Assembly: GCA_015523125.1 (NCBI GenBank)
Contig: WAKX01000015.1
Coordinates: 1-57,309 of the forward strand
Length of the DNA stretch: 57,309 nucleotides
DNA from: DHVE2 group archaeon
GTDB taxonomy: Archaea; Thermoplasmatota; Thermoplasmata; Thermoplasmatales; Aciduliprofundaceae
Direction of reading: 5' to 3'
How positions within the stretch are numbered: the first letter of the stretch is position 1; each line of letters opens with the position of its first letter. A program made the position numbers and the translations under genes. Under the pieces are notes generated by a model that saw only the letters and a program-made list of their open reading frames with translations, was not told the origin of the DNA and did no database searches. Of the stretch, positions 8,896 to 19,042 are shown piece after piece.

Positions 8896-10932
8896 TTATC
8901 TCCTGCGAAGAAGTATCAATGCGGCCACCATTAATAATGGTACAAGAAAGAGCAAAGAGAACTCCGGTATATTAGGAGATTTTGCAAGGGGATAATAGTC
9001 CTGCGCCCCGGCGCCTCCGTCAATAATGTAAGGGTTATCCACGATTCCATCTCCGTCGTTGTCAGGCGTGGACCAGTCAGCCCAGTAATTTCCGTATTTT
9101 GTGGAATTCCAAGAGTTATTAGTGTCATCGTACGCTTGCACATGCTTTGGGTCATAGCTATCCGTGGAGCCGTTGTTATGGATGAAGGAATTGTTGAAAA
9201 GCAAATTACCCTGAGTGGATGTGAGATATACCCCGTATGAATAGGAATTCTCCACTATGTTTCCCCATATTAGATTCTCGCCGGTCTTGGCGGAGTTTCC
9301 TGCGATGTATATCCCATTGTATCTAGAATTCTTTATGCTGTTGTTAAGAATGAATGAATAGTTCACCCCGTTGAGCGCGAGGCCATAGGTATCGTCGATA
9401 AGATTATTTTCCATGTGTGCGTTTCCTTGGTATTGCGCGTAAATCCCGTAATTTCCCGCCGTTATTATTGTGTTGTTCTCAATATCCACATTATTCGCAT
9501 GGGAGCTGTAAATCCCGTAGCCTCCGTTATTGATGATCGTGTTATTTGTTATCTCGGAATTATCGTTGAATCCGTAGAGCTCCACGCCAGAGCCTCCGTT
9601 ATTTGCAAATTTTGAATTATTTATAAAGACGTTGAGCGCATAATTGAACCTCGCTATTGAATTCGTGTTGTTCTCAAATTTGCTATTCTCCACGGAGATG
9701 TACTGGGCTTTCACGTGATAATCGTTGTACACGTAGAATCCGTAATAATTGCCAAGAATCGAAACGTTAAAGAGCGAAATTTGATATGTGTAATAAGCAT
9801 AGATGCCGTTGGAATGGCTGTACAATGACTTTGTGTTCACAAGATGAAAATCATTCACCATGTATGCGTATATACCAGATGACCCACTCATATAGACTGT
9901 GGAATTTGATATGGTTATATTGTCGGACATACCGAGGAAAATTGAGTGAAATCCAGTGTGAAACGCGTTAATGTTATCAAAAGATATACGATGGGAAAAG
10001 CTCACCAAGAATGATGTGGAAGTGTAAGATAAATTCATATTTTCAATGCGAAGATTTGAAACATTGTGAAGTATGAGTTCTCCAACGTCGGTAGGGGGAT
10101 TGAAAACAGAATTGCCGAAATCGGTATCGTTGATATAATAAACCGCTTTCCCGTTTACTGTGTTGTTGAGAGGTATGGAATGATTGTAATGGTCCAGCGA
10201 ATACCCTTCAATGCGTATGCTGCTGTTATACATCTCGTTATCCCATACCGTGGCGAATGTGGTGTATGCTAAATCCACCGCACCGTACCTAAAATCATGG
10301 ACAATGTTTCCCGCTATGTAGGGATATGAAGATGAATGCACCCGAATTGCAATTGAATGCTGATCGCTAGAATAGAAGGTATTATTCTCAATGTAGAGCG
10401 ATGAAACAACATCCGCGTATATCCCGTAATTAGAGGACACGAGTGTGTTATTCTCAATTTTATTTTGCCAAATCTCCACGTTGGAAGATTGAGAAACGTA
10501 AATCCCGTAGTACTTGCTTTCGTGTATGGAATTATTTGTGATCTCCACATTCTTTACGTTGTAAAGAGCGATAGCAGCGCCATTTCCAGATCCGGTGGAT
10601 CCGCTAACGTTGTAAATCTCTGTGTTATTCGCCACCACATACGAACTCGTGTTCCCTAAGTATATTCCATCGTCCGCAGTGCCCACATCTATGTGGTAAT
10701 TCTCTATAATATATGGGTTTGAGTCACTTCCGTCTCCAGGCCAGCCGTGGGTGGTTGCGTAATCGGCAAGTTCGGTATCGTTGTTTATTCGTATAGGAGA
10801 ATCAGCTTTAACTACAATGTGCATTTGACTTTCTGCACTTGGATTCAAACTATATACTGCTAGCCCGCTCACCATGCCAATCAAAAGTACTGTTATGGTT
10901 AGAACAACTAAATTCTTATTCATTTTTATCAT
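8896..10932 (-). CDS. Surface-anchored right-handed beta-helix (NosD-like) protein
   Basis: A 678-residue exported protein. Residues 1-35 form a signal peptide or anchor (NLVVLTITVLLIGMVSG). Residues 80-600 consist of repeated parallel beta-helix turns of the kind I-NN-I--N--YGIY, with many N-x-S/T sites suited to glycosylation. A calcium-like loop (DNDGDGIVDNPYIIDGG) precedes the end. The C-terminus IPEFSLLFLVPLLMVAALI followed by arginines is the PEF-type archaeal anchor with one membrane helix, which may be processed by an archaeosortase. Such proteins are often surface carbohydrate-binding or periplasmic-like scaffolds; no catalytic role can be assigned. A TATA box about 25 bases upstream suggests a leaderless start. 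Confidence 0.8.
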   Translation of the reverse strand: MIKMNKNLVVLTITVLLIGMVSGLAVYSLNPSAESQMHIVVKADSPIRINNDTELADYATTHGWPGDGSDSNPYIIENYHIDVGTADDGIYLGNTSSYVVANNTEIYNVSGSTGSGNGAAIALYNVKNVEITNNSIHESKYYGIYVSQSSNVEIWQNKIENNTLVSSNYGIYADVVSSLYIENNTFYSSDQHSIAIRVHSSSYPYIAGNIVHDFRYGAVDLAYTTFATVWDNEMYNSSIRIEGYSLDHYNHSIPLNNTVNGKAVYYINDTDFGNSVFNPPTDVGELILHNVSNLRIENMNLSYTSTSFLVSFSHRISFDNINAFHTGFHSIFLGMSDNITISNSTVYMSGSSGIYAYMVNDFHLVNTKSLYSHSNGIYAYYTYQISLFNVSILGNYYGFYVYNDYHVKAQYISVENSKFENNTNSIARFNYALNVFINNSKFANNGGSGVELYGFNDNSEITNNTIINNGGYGIYSSHANNVDIENNTIITAGNYGIYAQYQGNAHMENNLIDDTYGLALNGVNYSFILNNSIKNSRYNGIYIAGNSAKTGENLIWGNIVENSYSYGVYLTSTQGNLLFNNSFIHNNGSTDSYDPKHVQAYDDTNNSWNSTKYGNYWADWSTPDNDGDGIVDNPYIIDGGAGAQDYYPLAKSPNIPEFSLLFLVPLLMVAALILLRRR

Positions 10933-10952
10933 TTTAACAAGAGCAATTATAG

Positions 10953-10965
10953 CATATATATTTTT
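10953..10965 (-). promoter_or_regulatory. TATA box of the beta-helix surface protein gene
   Basis: The minus strand reads AAAAATATATATG about 25 bases before the ATG at 10932. The same 107-bp gap also carries the promoter of the divergent uridine phosphorylase gene. Confidence 0.55.
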
Positions 10966-11039
10966 CTAAATTTTATTTGGCGAAAAAATATTGACAAGAA
11001 ATCGCAAATATTTTGTAATTATGCCGCATTTAGTATGTT

Positions 11040-11867
11040 ATGAAGCTGAAATCTGCGGATTATGTGGAAGGCGCTGGGGGATTGCAGTATCATATACAGT
11101 GCAAGAGGGGTGACGTGTCGCGGTATGTGCTCTTACCGGGAGATCCTGAGCGAGTGGATGTGATCTCGTCGCAGTGGGACGAAAAAAGGGAAATCGCGTA
11201 CCACAGAGAGTACAAGACCCACACCGGAAAGTACAAAGGTGTGGAAATATCCGCAACGTCCACGGGCATAGGTGCTCCTTCTGCCACAATCGCTTTGGAG
11301 GAGCTTGCGAGAATAGGGGCGGACACATTCATCAGGGTGGGATCCACGGGAGCTATCCAAGAGAATATCGAAATAGGCGATTTAATTATATCCTCCTCTG
11401 CGGTTCGTTTGGAGGGAACGAGCAAGCAATATGTGCGGGTGGAATATCCCGCGTCGGCCAATTACGAAGTAATACTCGCTTTAATCCAAGCCTCCGAGAG
11501 CTTGGGGTTCAAGTATCACGTAGGTGTGACTGCAAGCACCGATTCTTTCTATCTCGGGCAGGGAAGGCATGGATTTAGGAACTATACTCAGTCTTTTTCT
11601 GAGAACATTGTTAAGGATTTGAGAAGGGCCAACGTGCTCAATTTCGAGATGGAAGCTGCTTCTCTTTTCACCGTTTCCAATATTTACGGACTAAGAGCAG
11701 GAAGCATAGCCATTGTGTTTGCAAACAGGATAAAAGATGAATTTGAAATTGTGTCCCAAGATTCCGTGGCAAAGGTGGCAAATGAAGCGGTGAAAATTCT
11801 AAATGAATGGGACTCGGAAAAGGAGAAGAAGGGAAAGAAATACTTCTATCCCAAATTGGTGAGTTGA
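11040..11867 (+). CDS. udp: Uridine phosphorylase
   Basis: A 275-residue nucleoside phosphorylase of the PNP/UDP family. It carries the phosphate-binding LLPGDPERVD near residue 35, STGIGAPSATIALEEL, the phosphate/ribose loop RVGSTGAIQ and NFEMEAASLFTV with the ribose-binding Glu. The split between uridine and purine specificity is not certain from sequence, but GRHGFRNYTQSF is typical of archaeal and bacterial uridine phosphorylases. It would salvage uridine to uracil and ribose-1-phosphate. It overlaps the following exporter gene at TGATG. Confidence 0.88.
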   Translation: MKLKSADYVEGAGGLQYHIQCKRGDVSRYVLLPGDPERVDVISSQWDEKREIAYHREYKTHTGKYKGVEISATSTGIGAPSATIALEELARIGADTFIRVGSTGAIQENIEIGDLIISSSAVRLEGTSKQYVRVEYPASANYEVILALIQASESLGFKYHVGVTASTDSFYLGQGRHGFRNYTQSFSENIVKDLRRANVLNFEMEAASLFTVSNIYGLRAGSIAIVFANRIKDEFEIVSQDSVAKVANEAVKILNEWDSEKEKKGKKYFYPKLVS

Positions 11868-12325
11868 TGCTCTCTTACCTCTATGTTTTTCTCATTTCAA
11901 TGCTGCCATTCATAGAGCTTCGTGGCTCGATACCCGTAGGAATTATCACGCTTCACCTCTCTCCATTCTTGGTTTTCATTGTTGCTATTGTGGGCAACAT
12001 GGTTCCGGTGCCCTTGATTCTCCTGTTCTTAGAAGACCTCGAGAAATATCTTAGGAAATACCCAAAAATCGCATCATGGATGGACAAGTTGTTCACTCAT
12101 ACCCGAAAAAAATCCGAGGAGAAGGTGAGAAAGTGGGAATACCTTGCCCTCGTCTTATTCGTGGCGGTCCCCCTTCCCGGAACCGGTGCTTGGACTGGCA
12201 GTTTGATAGCGTACTTATTCGATAAGGATGTGAAAATATCCACGCTTATGATATTCATAGGGGTTCTCATCGCAGGAGTTATTGTTCTCGCTCTGACTCT
12301 GGGAGCGAATAGCGTCTTACCTTGA
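11867..12325 (+). CDS. Small membrane exporter family protein (COG2426-like)
   Basis: A 152-residue integral membrane protein with about four helices. Conserved family points are [13 protein letters not shown] near the N-terminus, [14 protein letters not shown], and the re-entrant-like [16 protein letters not shown]. Proteins of this family are labelled putative small multidrug exporters, but no substrate is established. The start at 11867 overlaps the udp stop and is preceded by GGTG; a longer in-frame start inside udp is unlikely. Its last 47 bases overlap the convergent dCMP deaminase gene. Confidence 0.8.
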   Translation: MLSYLYVFLISMLPFIELRGSIPVGIITLHLSPFLVFIVAIVGNMVPVPLILLFLEDLEKYLRKYPKIASWMDKLFTHTRKKSEEKVRKWEYLALVLFVAVPLPGTGAWTGSLIAYLFDKDVKISTLMIFIGVLIAGVIVLALTLGANSVLP

Positions 12326-12743
12326 TTCCGCTCTCTAAGAGCATGAGCTTGGCAAGGTCATCGGGATAACCTTCAGCGTACACTATTTCCTTTATCTGTG
12401 CGTTAATGAGCATCTTTGCGCATACCACGCATGGATGATTCGTTACGTATATTGTTGCATCCTTTATGGAAACTCCGTAAACTGCGGCTTGGATTATCGC
12501 GTTTTGCTCCGCATGTAGCCCGCGGCACAGCTCGTGTCTCTCTCCGCTGGGAATGTTTAAATTTTCCCTCATGCATCCTGTGATATCGCAATGTGCCAGT
12601 CCGCGGGGTGGGCCATTATAGCCTGTAGATAGAACGCGTTTATCTTTTACGATCACGGCCCCAACATGCCTTCTGGTGCAGGTGGAACGTGTGGAAACAA
12701 GGTATGCAAGGCGCATGAAGTACTCGTCCCATGAAGGTCTCAT
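12279..12743 (-). CDS. Deoxycytidylate (dCMP) deaminase
   Basis: A 154-residue zinc deaminase. The zinc-binding and catalytic sites are HAEQNAI (His and Glu) and PCVVCAKML (two Cys), plus the dCMP-type insertion with GYNGPPRG and the CRGLHAE context. It converts dCMP to dUMP for dTTP synthesis; ComE-like proteins share the fold. A TATA-like ATTAAATAC lies about 25 bases upstream of the ATG at 12743. Its 3' end overlaps the exporter gene tail-to-tail by 47 bases. Confidence 0.92.
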   Translation of the reverse strand: MRPSWDEYFMRLAYLVSTRSTCTRRHVGAVIVKDKRVLSTGYNGPPRGLAHCDITGCMRENLNIPSGERHELCRGLHAEQNAIIQAAVYGVSIKDATIYVTNHPCVVCAKMLINAQIKEIVYAEGYPDDLAKLMLLESGIKVRRYSLPESEREQ

Positions 12744-12755
12744 AAAAAGGGTATT

Positions 12756-12762
12756 AAAAAAA
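12756..12762 (-). terminator. T-run terminator after the surface phosphoesterase gene
   Basis: Seven consecutive T on the minus strand, 17 bases after the stop of the gene at 12779-15271, fit a U-run type archaeal terminator. It overlaps the 5' region of the dCMP deaminase gene. Confidence 0.4.
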
Positions 12763-12778
12763 GAGTATTTAATTTTGT

Positions 12779-15271
12779 TCAGAATTTCTTCCGATATGCC
12801 ACGGCCACCAGCGCGATTAAAATTAGAATGAGGGGCAGGGCGCTGGGAGGCAGCTCTGGCACGGAAGACGCGTATACGTGTATTGTGTTGTCTCCGTTTG
12901 CTGGGGCGGTTGTTTCCACGTAGACCACGGTGTAATCCTTGAACTTATGCTGGTACATATGCTGGTAGGTTCCATATGTATCCGAGTAGGCGGTGTAATT
13001 GCTTCCCGGCGCTAGGTAGAACTTCATACGTATGTACGGGAACGAGTATATTGCGGAGTTGTGAACCACAGCTTTTTCACTGTTCTCACTTCCGTCGTTG
13101 GCCCCTTCATAAACCACGGAAGTGAGTGGGTTACCGTTGCTATCTGTGAGATTTTCGTACTTGTAAACATGGTATGTAATCGAGTCTCCCTGCACATGGA
13201 TTAGGACGAAGTGATAGCTTCCTTCGATTGCCGGAACAATCCACTCATAGTTATTATGCGCTCCTGCACCTCCCGTTAGAAGAGTGAACACGCTGTATTC
13301 TCCCTCCGGATGCATTGAAGAGGTTACGTTAAGTTTGCCGTTGACGTATTCCAAATTCGTGTAGTAGTAGGTGTAGTTGTGTATATGCGCCACAACTAAG
13401 TAATCCACTCCGTACTGCTGGAAGATCTTCATGACATCCACACGATTTGTGTAGTTTATGAATGAATCGTTTAAGCTTTCGTTCCTGCTCGGTGGAACTT
13501 TAATAGGCATGTGCATCACAACAATCTTGTGTGTTTTTCCCTGTGCATTTGCCAAATCATTTTTGAGCCATTGCAGCTGTTTGCCATATATGTATCCTCC
13601 GTAATGTGCCGTGGAGTTATTGCTTCCCGGGTCGCGTGCGTACCACCATGGTGTCTCCCCTTTTCCAAAAGTCCAACTTCCTCCGTTGTACCAGAAACCA
13701 TCCTGATAATCGTCTGGGAACACGAAATGGCTATTTGAAAAGTTGAAGGAGTAGTAGAGACTTCCAAGATACTCTTCGTATATGTGCTCTCCCGCCCTCT
13801 GTGGCTGATCATAGTGCCTCGTAACATCGTGATTACCCACCGCTGTGAAGAAGAAATCACCGTGGGTGCCGGTAAGCATGTAGAAGCGGTTGTATTCCAT
13901 ATCGTACACATAGTCTAAGGCATCGTAAGAAGTGCCTCCGTATTCAGCCACCAGTCCTCCACCGAATCCCGAAACAAGGTCACCGTCATCCCAGCCAATA
14001 GGGGTTCTTATTACATCGGTATAATAATGGGTGAAAAGCGTGTATTCTTCTCTCTGCTCGTATGGATGGTCATATACCCCGCACCCTGGTCTGTTGTCAC
14101 CCATGGCGAAGATCCAGAAATCGTCCTTTGGTTCGTACCATGGCTTGAGAGTTATTGTTTTTGTTTCATTTGCGTTTAAATGAATGATGGTGGTAAGGGA
14201 GTAATTTCCCCTCTCCGTGGAGTTCTCGAAATTTGTAATCATATAATCCGGATCCAGGTTGAAAAAGTGCACTCTAACGTATCCAGCGGTGTTCATAGGA
14301 TTGTGGAGAGTAACGTTCACATGGTAACCCATTATCCTCACATTTATGTTGGACCAGTCTGCGTTGAGGAAATACGCTTCGTTTGTGTACACATTTACTT
14401 TTTCTGCATCTATCACATTGGCAAATCCGTCGTTTATTGATAGGTAGTATTCTCCGTATCCGTGCACAGTGGATACTATGAGCTTATACTGGCCAGGGGT
14501 GTTGATGGTGGTGTGTATCTCCTCAAGTCCTCCATATCCTCTGTTGTTGGAAGACGCCACCAAGAAATTATCCGAATCGTAAAGGTATATTGCGTAATCA
14601 GCGTTGGGATTCGGAAGCATGTAGATATTTACAGAATCTCCGTTGTAAAGGTAGAAGAGGTATGTATCAGAACCGTCGTTGTGAGATGAATCTAATCTGT
14701 CATATGCAGAATATGGCAGATTTACGTTTATATTTCCTCCATTCTCACTGTCAGGGGTGCTTGTGATATCAAAATGTATTATACCCCAGTCGTACGGTCT
14801 ATTTCCCGAGGCGTTATTTCCGGTGACATCTCCAGCCCAAGAATGCGTGTTCAGATTGTATATTAAATCCAAGCTGAATCCGTCGTTGGGCGAGATATCG
14901 ATTAAATCGTCCCTTCCGTAGAGGCCAGAATCAGCGTCCCATGCAGATATTTCGATCCACACATCCGGATCTCTTGTGGTTACTGTGAAATTGGCCCACC
15001 AGTTAGGATTGAACTCATGGGTGTTATCCCATGTGGGGCTTTTAATTTCTTTCTCATTCATAAATACAACAAAGTACGGATCTGGATCGCCGATTGTGTC
15101 CAAATTGGGATCGCATTTGAAATAGGTGATGTGAACGGATACTGTACCGCTCCAGTATCTCATTCCCTTTGTTTCTGGAACTACCTGCGTGTGTGTTGGA
15201 TGAACGCTTAAAATCGCTGCTCCCATTGATAAAACCATCACCACAATAACCGCTCCCACAAGCAATCTCAT
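12779..15271 (-). CDS. Surface-anchored calcineurin-like metallophosphoesterase
   Basis: An 830-residue exported protein. A signal peptide (residues 1-25) is followed by a C2-like beta-domain (about 40-170), a PPC-like beta-sandwich near residues 190-280, another beta-region, and a metallophosphoesterase domain from about 380: [22 protein letters not shown] and [11 protein letters not shown] supply the metal ligands. The C-terminus ([19 protein letters not shown], then RKKF) is a membrane anchor. It would hydrolyse phosphate esters outside the cell, perhaps for phosphate or nucleotide scavenging; the substrate is unknown. An AT-rich TATA element (TTTTAAATATT) sits about 28 bases upstream of 15271. 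Confidence 0.85.
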   Translation of the reverse strand: MRLLVGAVIVVMVLSMGAAILSVHPTHTQVVPETKGMRYWSGTVSVHITYFKCDPNLDTIGDPDPYFVVFMNEKEIKSPTWDNTHEFNPNWWANFTVTTRDPDVWIEISAWDADSGLYGRDDLIDISPNDGFSLDLIYNLNTHSWAGDVTGNNASGNRPYDWGIIHFDITSTPDSENGGNINVNLPYSAYDRLDSSHNDGSDTYLFYLYNGDSVNIYMLPNPNADYAIYLYDSDNFLVASSNNRGYGGLEEIHTTINTPGQYKLIVSTVHGYGEYYLSINDGFANVIDAEKVNVYTNEAYFLNADWSNINVRIMGYHVNVTLHNPMNTAGYVRVHFFNLDPDYMITNFENSTERGNYSLTTIIHLNANETKTITLKPWYEPKDDFWIFAMGDNRPGCGVYDHPYEQREEYTLFTHYYTDVIRTPIGWDDGDLVSGFGGGLVAEYGGTSYDALDYVYDMEYNRFYMLTGTHGDFFFTAVGNHDVTRHYDQPQRAGEHIYEEYLGSLYYSFNFSNSHFVFPDDYQDGFWYNGGSWTFGKGETPWWYARDPGSNNSTAHYGGYIYGKQLQWLKNDLANAQGKTHKIVVMHMPIKVPPSRNESLNDSFINYTNRVDVMKIFQQYGVDYLVVAHIHNYTYYYTNLEYVNGKLNVTSSMHPEGEYSVFTLLTGGAGAHNNYEWIVPAIEGSYHFVLIHVQGDSITYHVYKYENLTDSNGNPLTSVVYEGANDGSENSEKAVVHNSAIYSFPYIRMKFYLAPGSNYTAYSDTYGTYQHMYQHKFKDYTVVYVETTAPANGDNTIHVYASSVPELPPSALPLILILIALVAVAYRKKF

Positions 15272-15355
15272 AATGGTATATAATGCATTGGTAATATTTA
15301 AAATTTTTCAAAAATTGAAATTTCTTACTACTCTTGAGCTCAATGGAAGAGGTAA

Positions 15356-15367
15356 GATTTAAGTATT
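15356..15367 (+). promoter_or_regulatory. TATA box of the S15 operon
   Basis: GATTTAAGTATT lies about 37 bases before the ATG at 15399, leaving room for a short leader that includes the AGGTG Shine-Dalgarno site. Confidence 0.5.
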
Positions 15368-15398
15368 TGATGTTATTAAACGGCTTAGGTGAAGCAAC

Positions 15399-15854
15399 AT
15401 GGGAAGGATCCATGCAAGGAGAAAGGGAAGCTCAGGTTCAAAGAAGCCGTTCAGAACCGATAAGCCAGATTGGGTTACTCTAAATGAGAACGAAATTAAG
15501 GAGAAGGTTATAGCCCTTGCTAAAGAGGGGCATACACAGGCCATGATCGGAACCATCATGAGGGATCAGTACGGGGTGCCGGATGTTAAACTACTAACTG
15601 GTAAGAGCATAGGCAAGATTCTTGAGGAAGAGAACCTCGCTCCTCAGATTCCGGAGGATTTGATGGCACTCATGAGGAGGGCAGTCCGCATAAACAATCA
15701 TCTTCAGAGCCATCCCAAGGACTTGGGTAATAAAAGGGGTCTGCAGCTGGTGGAAGCGAAGATAAGAAGGTTAATCAAGTACTACAAGCGTGTTGGAAAG
15801 TTGCCAGAGGATTGGAAGTACAGTATCAAAGAGGCAGAGCTTCTGGTGAGGTGA
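15399..15854 (+). CDS. rps15: 30S ribosomal protein S15 (uS15), archaeal type
   Basis: A 151-residue protein with the archaeal/eukaryotic N-terminal extension ([17 protein letters not shown]) and the S15 core [38 protein letters not shown] and [19 protein letters not shown]. It binds 16S rRNA in the platform. Shine-Dalgarno AGGTG precedes the ATG. The stop overlaps the start of the RecJ/GAN gene (GTGATG), giving translational coupling; phosphopantothenate synthetase follows. Confidence 0.97.
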   Translation: MGRIHARRKGSSGSKKPFRTDKPDWVTLNENEIKEKVIALAKEGHTQAMIGTIMRDQYGVPDVKLLTGKSIGKILEEENLAPQIPEDLMALMRRAVRINNHLQSHPKDLGNKRGLQLVEAKIRRLIKYYKRVGKLPEDWKYSIKEAELLVR

Positions 15855-17128
15855 TGACTCACCTCGAATCCCGCCTCCAAAGGGGAAGGGAACTTTTAGA
15901 GGAGGGGGATTTTTTCAGGATTTTAACTCACTATGACGTGGATGGTGTTTGCTCAGCTGGAATTGTTGCTAATTATCTCTTAAGCATAGGGAAGAAGTTC
16001 CATGTTAGTTTTTTCAGAAATGCGGATCGCGAAGAGCTGCTGAAAATAGCCAATGAGGAAGAGTATGTGATATTCACAGATTTAGGTTCATCGCTCATTG
16101 GTGATTTGAAGGGAAAGGTATTGATTCTTGATCATCACAAGCCCCCGGGGGATAGCGAGGAAGTGGTGCATATCAACCCTCATTTGTTTGGGTACGACGG
16201 CGCAATCGAGGCCACCGCCACAACCATGGCGTATCTTATAGCGGACGATAAAAAATACGCACCTTTTTTCTTAGCGGGACTTTTGGGGGATAAGCAGTAC
16301 ATACCGGGCACAGGCCCCATTGGGCTCAACAGGGAGATTATTGAAAAATTGGGAATAAGCGTGGACTTCGATTTTCCATTCTACGGCAGTGTCTCGGACG
16401 CCCTTTTCTACTCCGTGGAACCCTTTTTTCCGGGGATATCTGGGAAGAGAGACAACATCGAAGAAATACTGGAAAAATTGGGAATCGAGCCTACCAAAAA
16501 TATTTCGGATCTCAAAGAGGAGGAGAAGGTAAAATTGGGCTCATATCTATCGCTCAATTTGATTAAGAACAGCAAGATTCCCGAAGCTGGAAAATTCATT
16601 GTGGATTTGGATTTCAAGGTAAACGGGTTGAGCGTGAGATACTTAACCGAGCTTCTCGATTCCGCATGTAGGACGGATAATCAGGGCGTGGCTCTTGCCT
16701 ACATTTTGGGAGAGAGCAATGCGTTTGAAAAAATGGAAGTTATGCGCAGGGATTACAGGGGAGAGGTGATAAATGAAATGTACTCCATGCTCGAAAACAT
16801 CGTTGAGGAGGAGCACGTTCAATACTTTTACTCAAAATCATCTTATTTGGCCAGTACTATTGCTACCATTGGAACTTTGTATCTTTTGGATCCGAAAAAA
16901 GTCACCTTGGCCATGCACATGGATTCTCAAACCACAATCTCTGCGAGGATTCACAGGAGCATGATGCATGCCGTGGATCTTGGAAAAATAATGAACAAAG
17001 TTGCGGGAGAGCTCGGGGGCCACGGGGGCGGGCACAGCGTTGCGGCTGGGGCAACAATCCCCCGCGGAACCGAGGAGGAATTCATCAAGCGGGTGAACCA
17101 AGAGGTGGCAAAGGTTTTATTCTCTTAG
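15854..17128 (+). CDS. RecJ/GAN-like DHH-family nuclease
   Basis: A 424-residue DHH phosphoesterase. Motif I is ILTHYDVDGVCSAGI (near residue 27), motif II FTDLGSS, motif III LDHHKPPGD and the DHHA1 end GGHGGGHSVAAGATIP. Archaeal proteins of this type are the GINS-associated nuclease (GAN/RecJ), a Cdc45 relative acting at the replication fork on single-stranded DNA or RNA. A nano-RNase role cannot be excluded. The ATG at 15854 overlaps the S15 stop; a GTG three bases earlier is an alternative. S15 next to a RecJ gene is seen in many archaea. Confidence 0.88.
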   Translation: MTHLESRLQRGRELLEEGDFFRILTHYDVDGVCSAGIVANYLLSIGKKFHVSFFRNADREELLKIANEEEYVIFTDLGSSLIGDLKGKVLILDHHKPPGDSEEVVHINPHLFGYDGAIEATATTMAYLIADDKKYAPFFLAGLLGDKQYIPGTGPIGLNREIIEKLGISVDFDFPFYGSVSDALFYSVEPFFPGISGKRDNIEEILEKLGIEPTKNISDLKEEEKVKLGSYLSLNLIKNSKIPEAGKFIVDLDFKVNGLSVRYLTELLDSACRTDNQGVALAYILGESNAFEKMEVMRRDYRGEVINEMYSMLENIVEEEHVQYFYSKSSYLASTIATIGTLYLLDPKKVTLAMHMDSQTTISARIHRSMMHAVDLGKIMNKVAGELGGHGGGHSVAAGATIPRGTEEEFIKRVNQEVAKVLFS

Positions 17129-17142
17129 ATCCATTCTCCATT

Positions 17143-17892
17143 ATGTCTTTCAATATCCCGAAATCTCATCCCAGATACGAATCCCTCGTAAAAAGGGAAA
17201 AAATAATAGAGGGCTTCAAAAATGGAATTGTTGCCTACGCTGGTTTGATCGCCCATGGCAGGGGAGAAGCCTTCGACTACATAATCGGGGAAAGAAGCGA
17301 GGATTTTGCAATCATCGCGGAAAAGGCGGCTATTCTAGCCATTAAAAATGCTAATAATCCCGTGTTTTCCGTGAACGGCAACGTTGCCGCTCTAGCGGTG
17401 GATGAAGTGATCGAACTCGCAAAATTGTTGAACATGAAGATAGAGGTGAACCTATTCTACAGAACGGAGGAAAGGGTGAAAAAAATTGTTAGGGAATTTG
17501 AAGAGCGAGGAGTTAAAGTATTGGGTGAGAATCCAGACGCTAAAATTGAAGGACTGGATCACGCGAGGGCCCTTTGCACCCGCGAGGGGATATACGCGGC
17601 AGATGTAGTTCTCATACCCCTCGAAGACGGGGATAGAACGCAGGCTCTGAGGAATATGGGAAAATTCGTGATAACCATTGACCTCAATCCTCTTTCTAGA
17701 ACCGCTAAAACTGCGAATATAACGATAGTGGATGAGCTCACCAGAGCGCTGAAAAACATGATTTCCTTTTCAAAAGGAAGCGTGGAGAAAGAAATACTGG
17801 AAAATTATTCCAACGAAGAAATTCTCTCCATGGCTATGAAGCACATCAGCTCCCGATTGTCTGAGCTTGCGACTTCCCAAAAAGAAGAGTGA
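17143..17892 (+). CDS. 4-phosphopantoate--beta-alanine ligase (archaeal phosphopantothenate synthetase)
   Basis: A 249-residue protein of the archaeal PPS family (formerly DUF137). Conserved stretches are IPKSHPRYESLVKREKI at the N-terminus, GLIAHGRGEAFDYIIGE, VFSVNGNVAALAVDE and DLNPLSRTAKTANI. It joins 4-phosphopantoate to beta-alanine with ATP, replacing the bacterial PanC route to coenzyme A. It is 14 bases downstream of the RecJ/GAN gene and probably in the same operon. Its last 47 bases overlap the convergent MFS gene. Confidence 0.9.
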   Translation: MSFNIPKSHPRYESLVKREKIIEGFKNGIVAYAGLIAHGRGEAFDYIIGERSEDFAIIAEKAAILAIKNANNPVFSVNGNVAALAVDEVIELAKLLNMKIEVNLFYRTEERVKKIVREFEERGVKVLGENPDAKIEGLDHARALCTREGIYAADVVLIPLEDGDRTQALRNMGKFVITIDLNPLSRTAKTANITIVDELTRALKNMISFSKGSVEKEILENYSNEEILSMAMKHISSRLSELATSQKEE

Positions 17893-18991
17893 CCGGGAGA
17901 ATAAATAAGGCGAAAATGATGAAAATCAGTCCAGAGGAGTTGAAAATTAAGAATTTCTCGGAATGGAAATAATCTAACATAAATCCCCCTATAAGTGGAC
18001 CTATCATTGAGCCTATATTGGATGAAAGATTTATGAAACCTAAAAATACGCCAACCTTCTTGCTGAATGATGCTGTGAAGCTTCTCGAAATTGGAAGAAA
18101 TCCGCGTCCTGCGATGAAAAATATGAGAACACCTAAAATCACAAGTACCGCGTTGGCAATGGCAATTAACACGGATGAAATCAAAGCTAAAATTCCTAAG
18201 ATGTATATGGATATCACGAACCCCCTTCTGTCAGCGATGTGGCCGATCAATATGCTTCCTAATAATGCCAATAGTGCTCCGAAGAACAGCACCTCAGTTG
18301 AATGCACCTTTCCAAGACCAATCACTTCCGCTAAATAGAAGAGGAGAACCTCATTGCCTAATGAGGTGTATAACCCAAATAAGAAAGAGAGAGAAAATAT
18401 GGAAATGCTCACCTTTCCACCCTCATTTTTCGATTTTTCTTTTCTCTCTTTCACATCTCTAAAGCCAAAGGAAAATGCAATTTCCACGAGGTATACGATG
18501 GCAATTAGATAGAGAGCGTAAATCACATTTCCAGCAAGATAAGAATAGGCGATGTATCCCAATGACATTCCCAGCGAGCCCATGATGAAGTAGAAGCTCA
18601 TTATTCTTGCCCTATAGTTCCGTGGGGATGAGAAATGCACCACCGCCTGCATGGTGGGCCAGACCATTGCCCCGAATAGTCCATCCATTATGCGGAGAAG
18701 AATCATTACTGGATACGGGGAAATCAAATAAAGTTGGGAATCAATTAAGAGTCCTAAAAATCCCATTGCGATTATGAGATGTCTCCTGTATCCCTTATCC
18801 GCAAATTTTCCGATGATAGGCGAAAAAATCGCCCTTGAGAGCATGAATGAAGAGGATAGAATTGCTATGTCGAATATGCTTACCCCCATATCTCTTAGGG
18901 AGAACGCTATTACCACGCGCAAAAGCCTCGCGGCCGTGCCTCCTATCAAAGGGACGAGGGCTATGAGAAAATATCTGGTTCGGTTTTCCAC
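17846..18991 (-). CDS. Major facilitator superfamily transporter
   Basis: A 381-residue membrane protein with about 12 helices in two halves. The loop after helix 2 (GKFADKGYRRHLI) and its counterpart in the second half (GHIADRRGF) match the MFS motif G-x3-D-x2-GRR. The family moves small solutes in exchange for or with ions; the substrate is not indicated. The start is a GTG at 18991 preceded by AGGT; the upstream minus-strand TTTCTATATG is a TATA candidate. It is a single gene, convergent with phosphopantothenate synthetase. Confidence 0.85.
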   Translation of the reverse strand: MENRTRYFLIALVPLIGGTAARLLRVVIAFSLRDMGVSIFDIAILSSSFMLSRAIFSPIIGKFADKGYRRHLIIAMGFLGLLIDSQLYLISPYPVMILLRIMDGLFGAMVWPTMQAVVHFSSPRNYRARIMSFYFIMGSLGMSLGYIAYSYLAGNVIYALYLIAIVYLVEIAFSFGFRDVKERKEKSKNEGGKVSISIFSLSFLFGLYTSLGNEVLLFYLAEVIGLGKVHSTEVLFFGALLALLGSILIGHIADRRGFVISIYILGILALISSVLIAIANAVLVILGVLIFFIAGRGFLPISRSFTASFSKKVGVFLGFINLSSNIGSMIGPLIGGFMLDYFHSEKFLIFNSSGLIFIIFALFILPVTLLFGKSQAQTIGS

Positions 18992-19042
18992 AACCTACAA
19001 TGCCAATCATATAGAAAAATATATTTGAAAAAAGGGAGATGA

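Noticed and set aside
11807-11866. Longer N-terminus of the small exporter inside udp
   Set aside because: The added residues are charged and unlike the family, while the ATG at 11867 overlaps the udp stop and follows GGTG.
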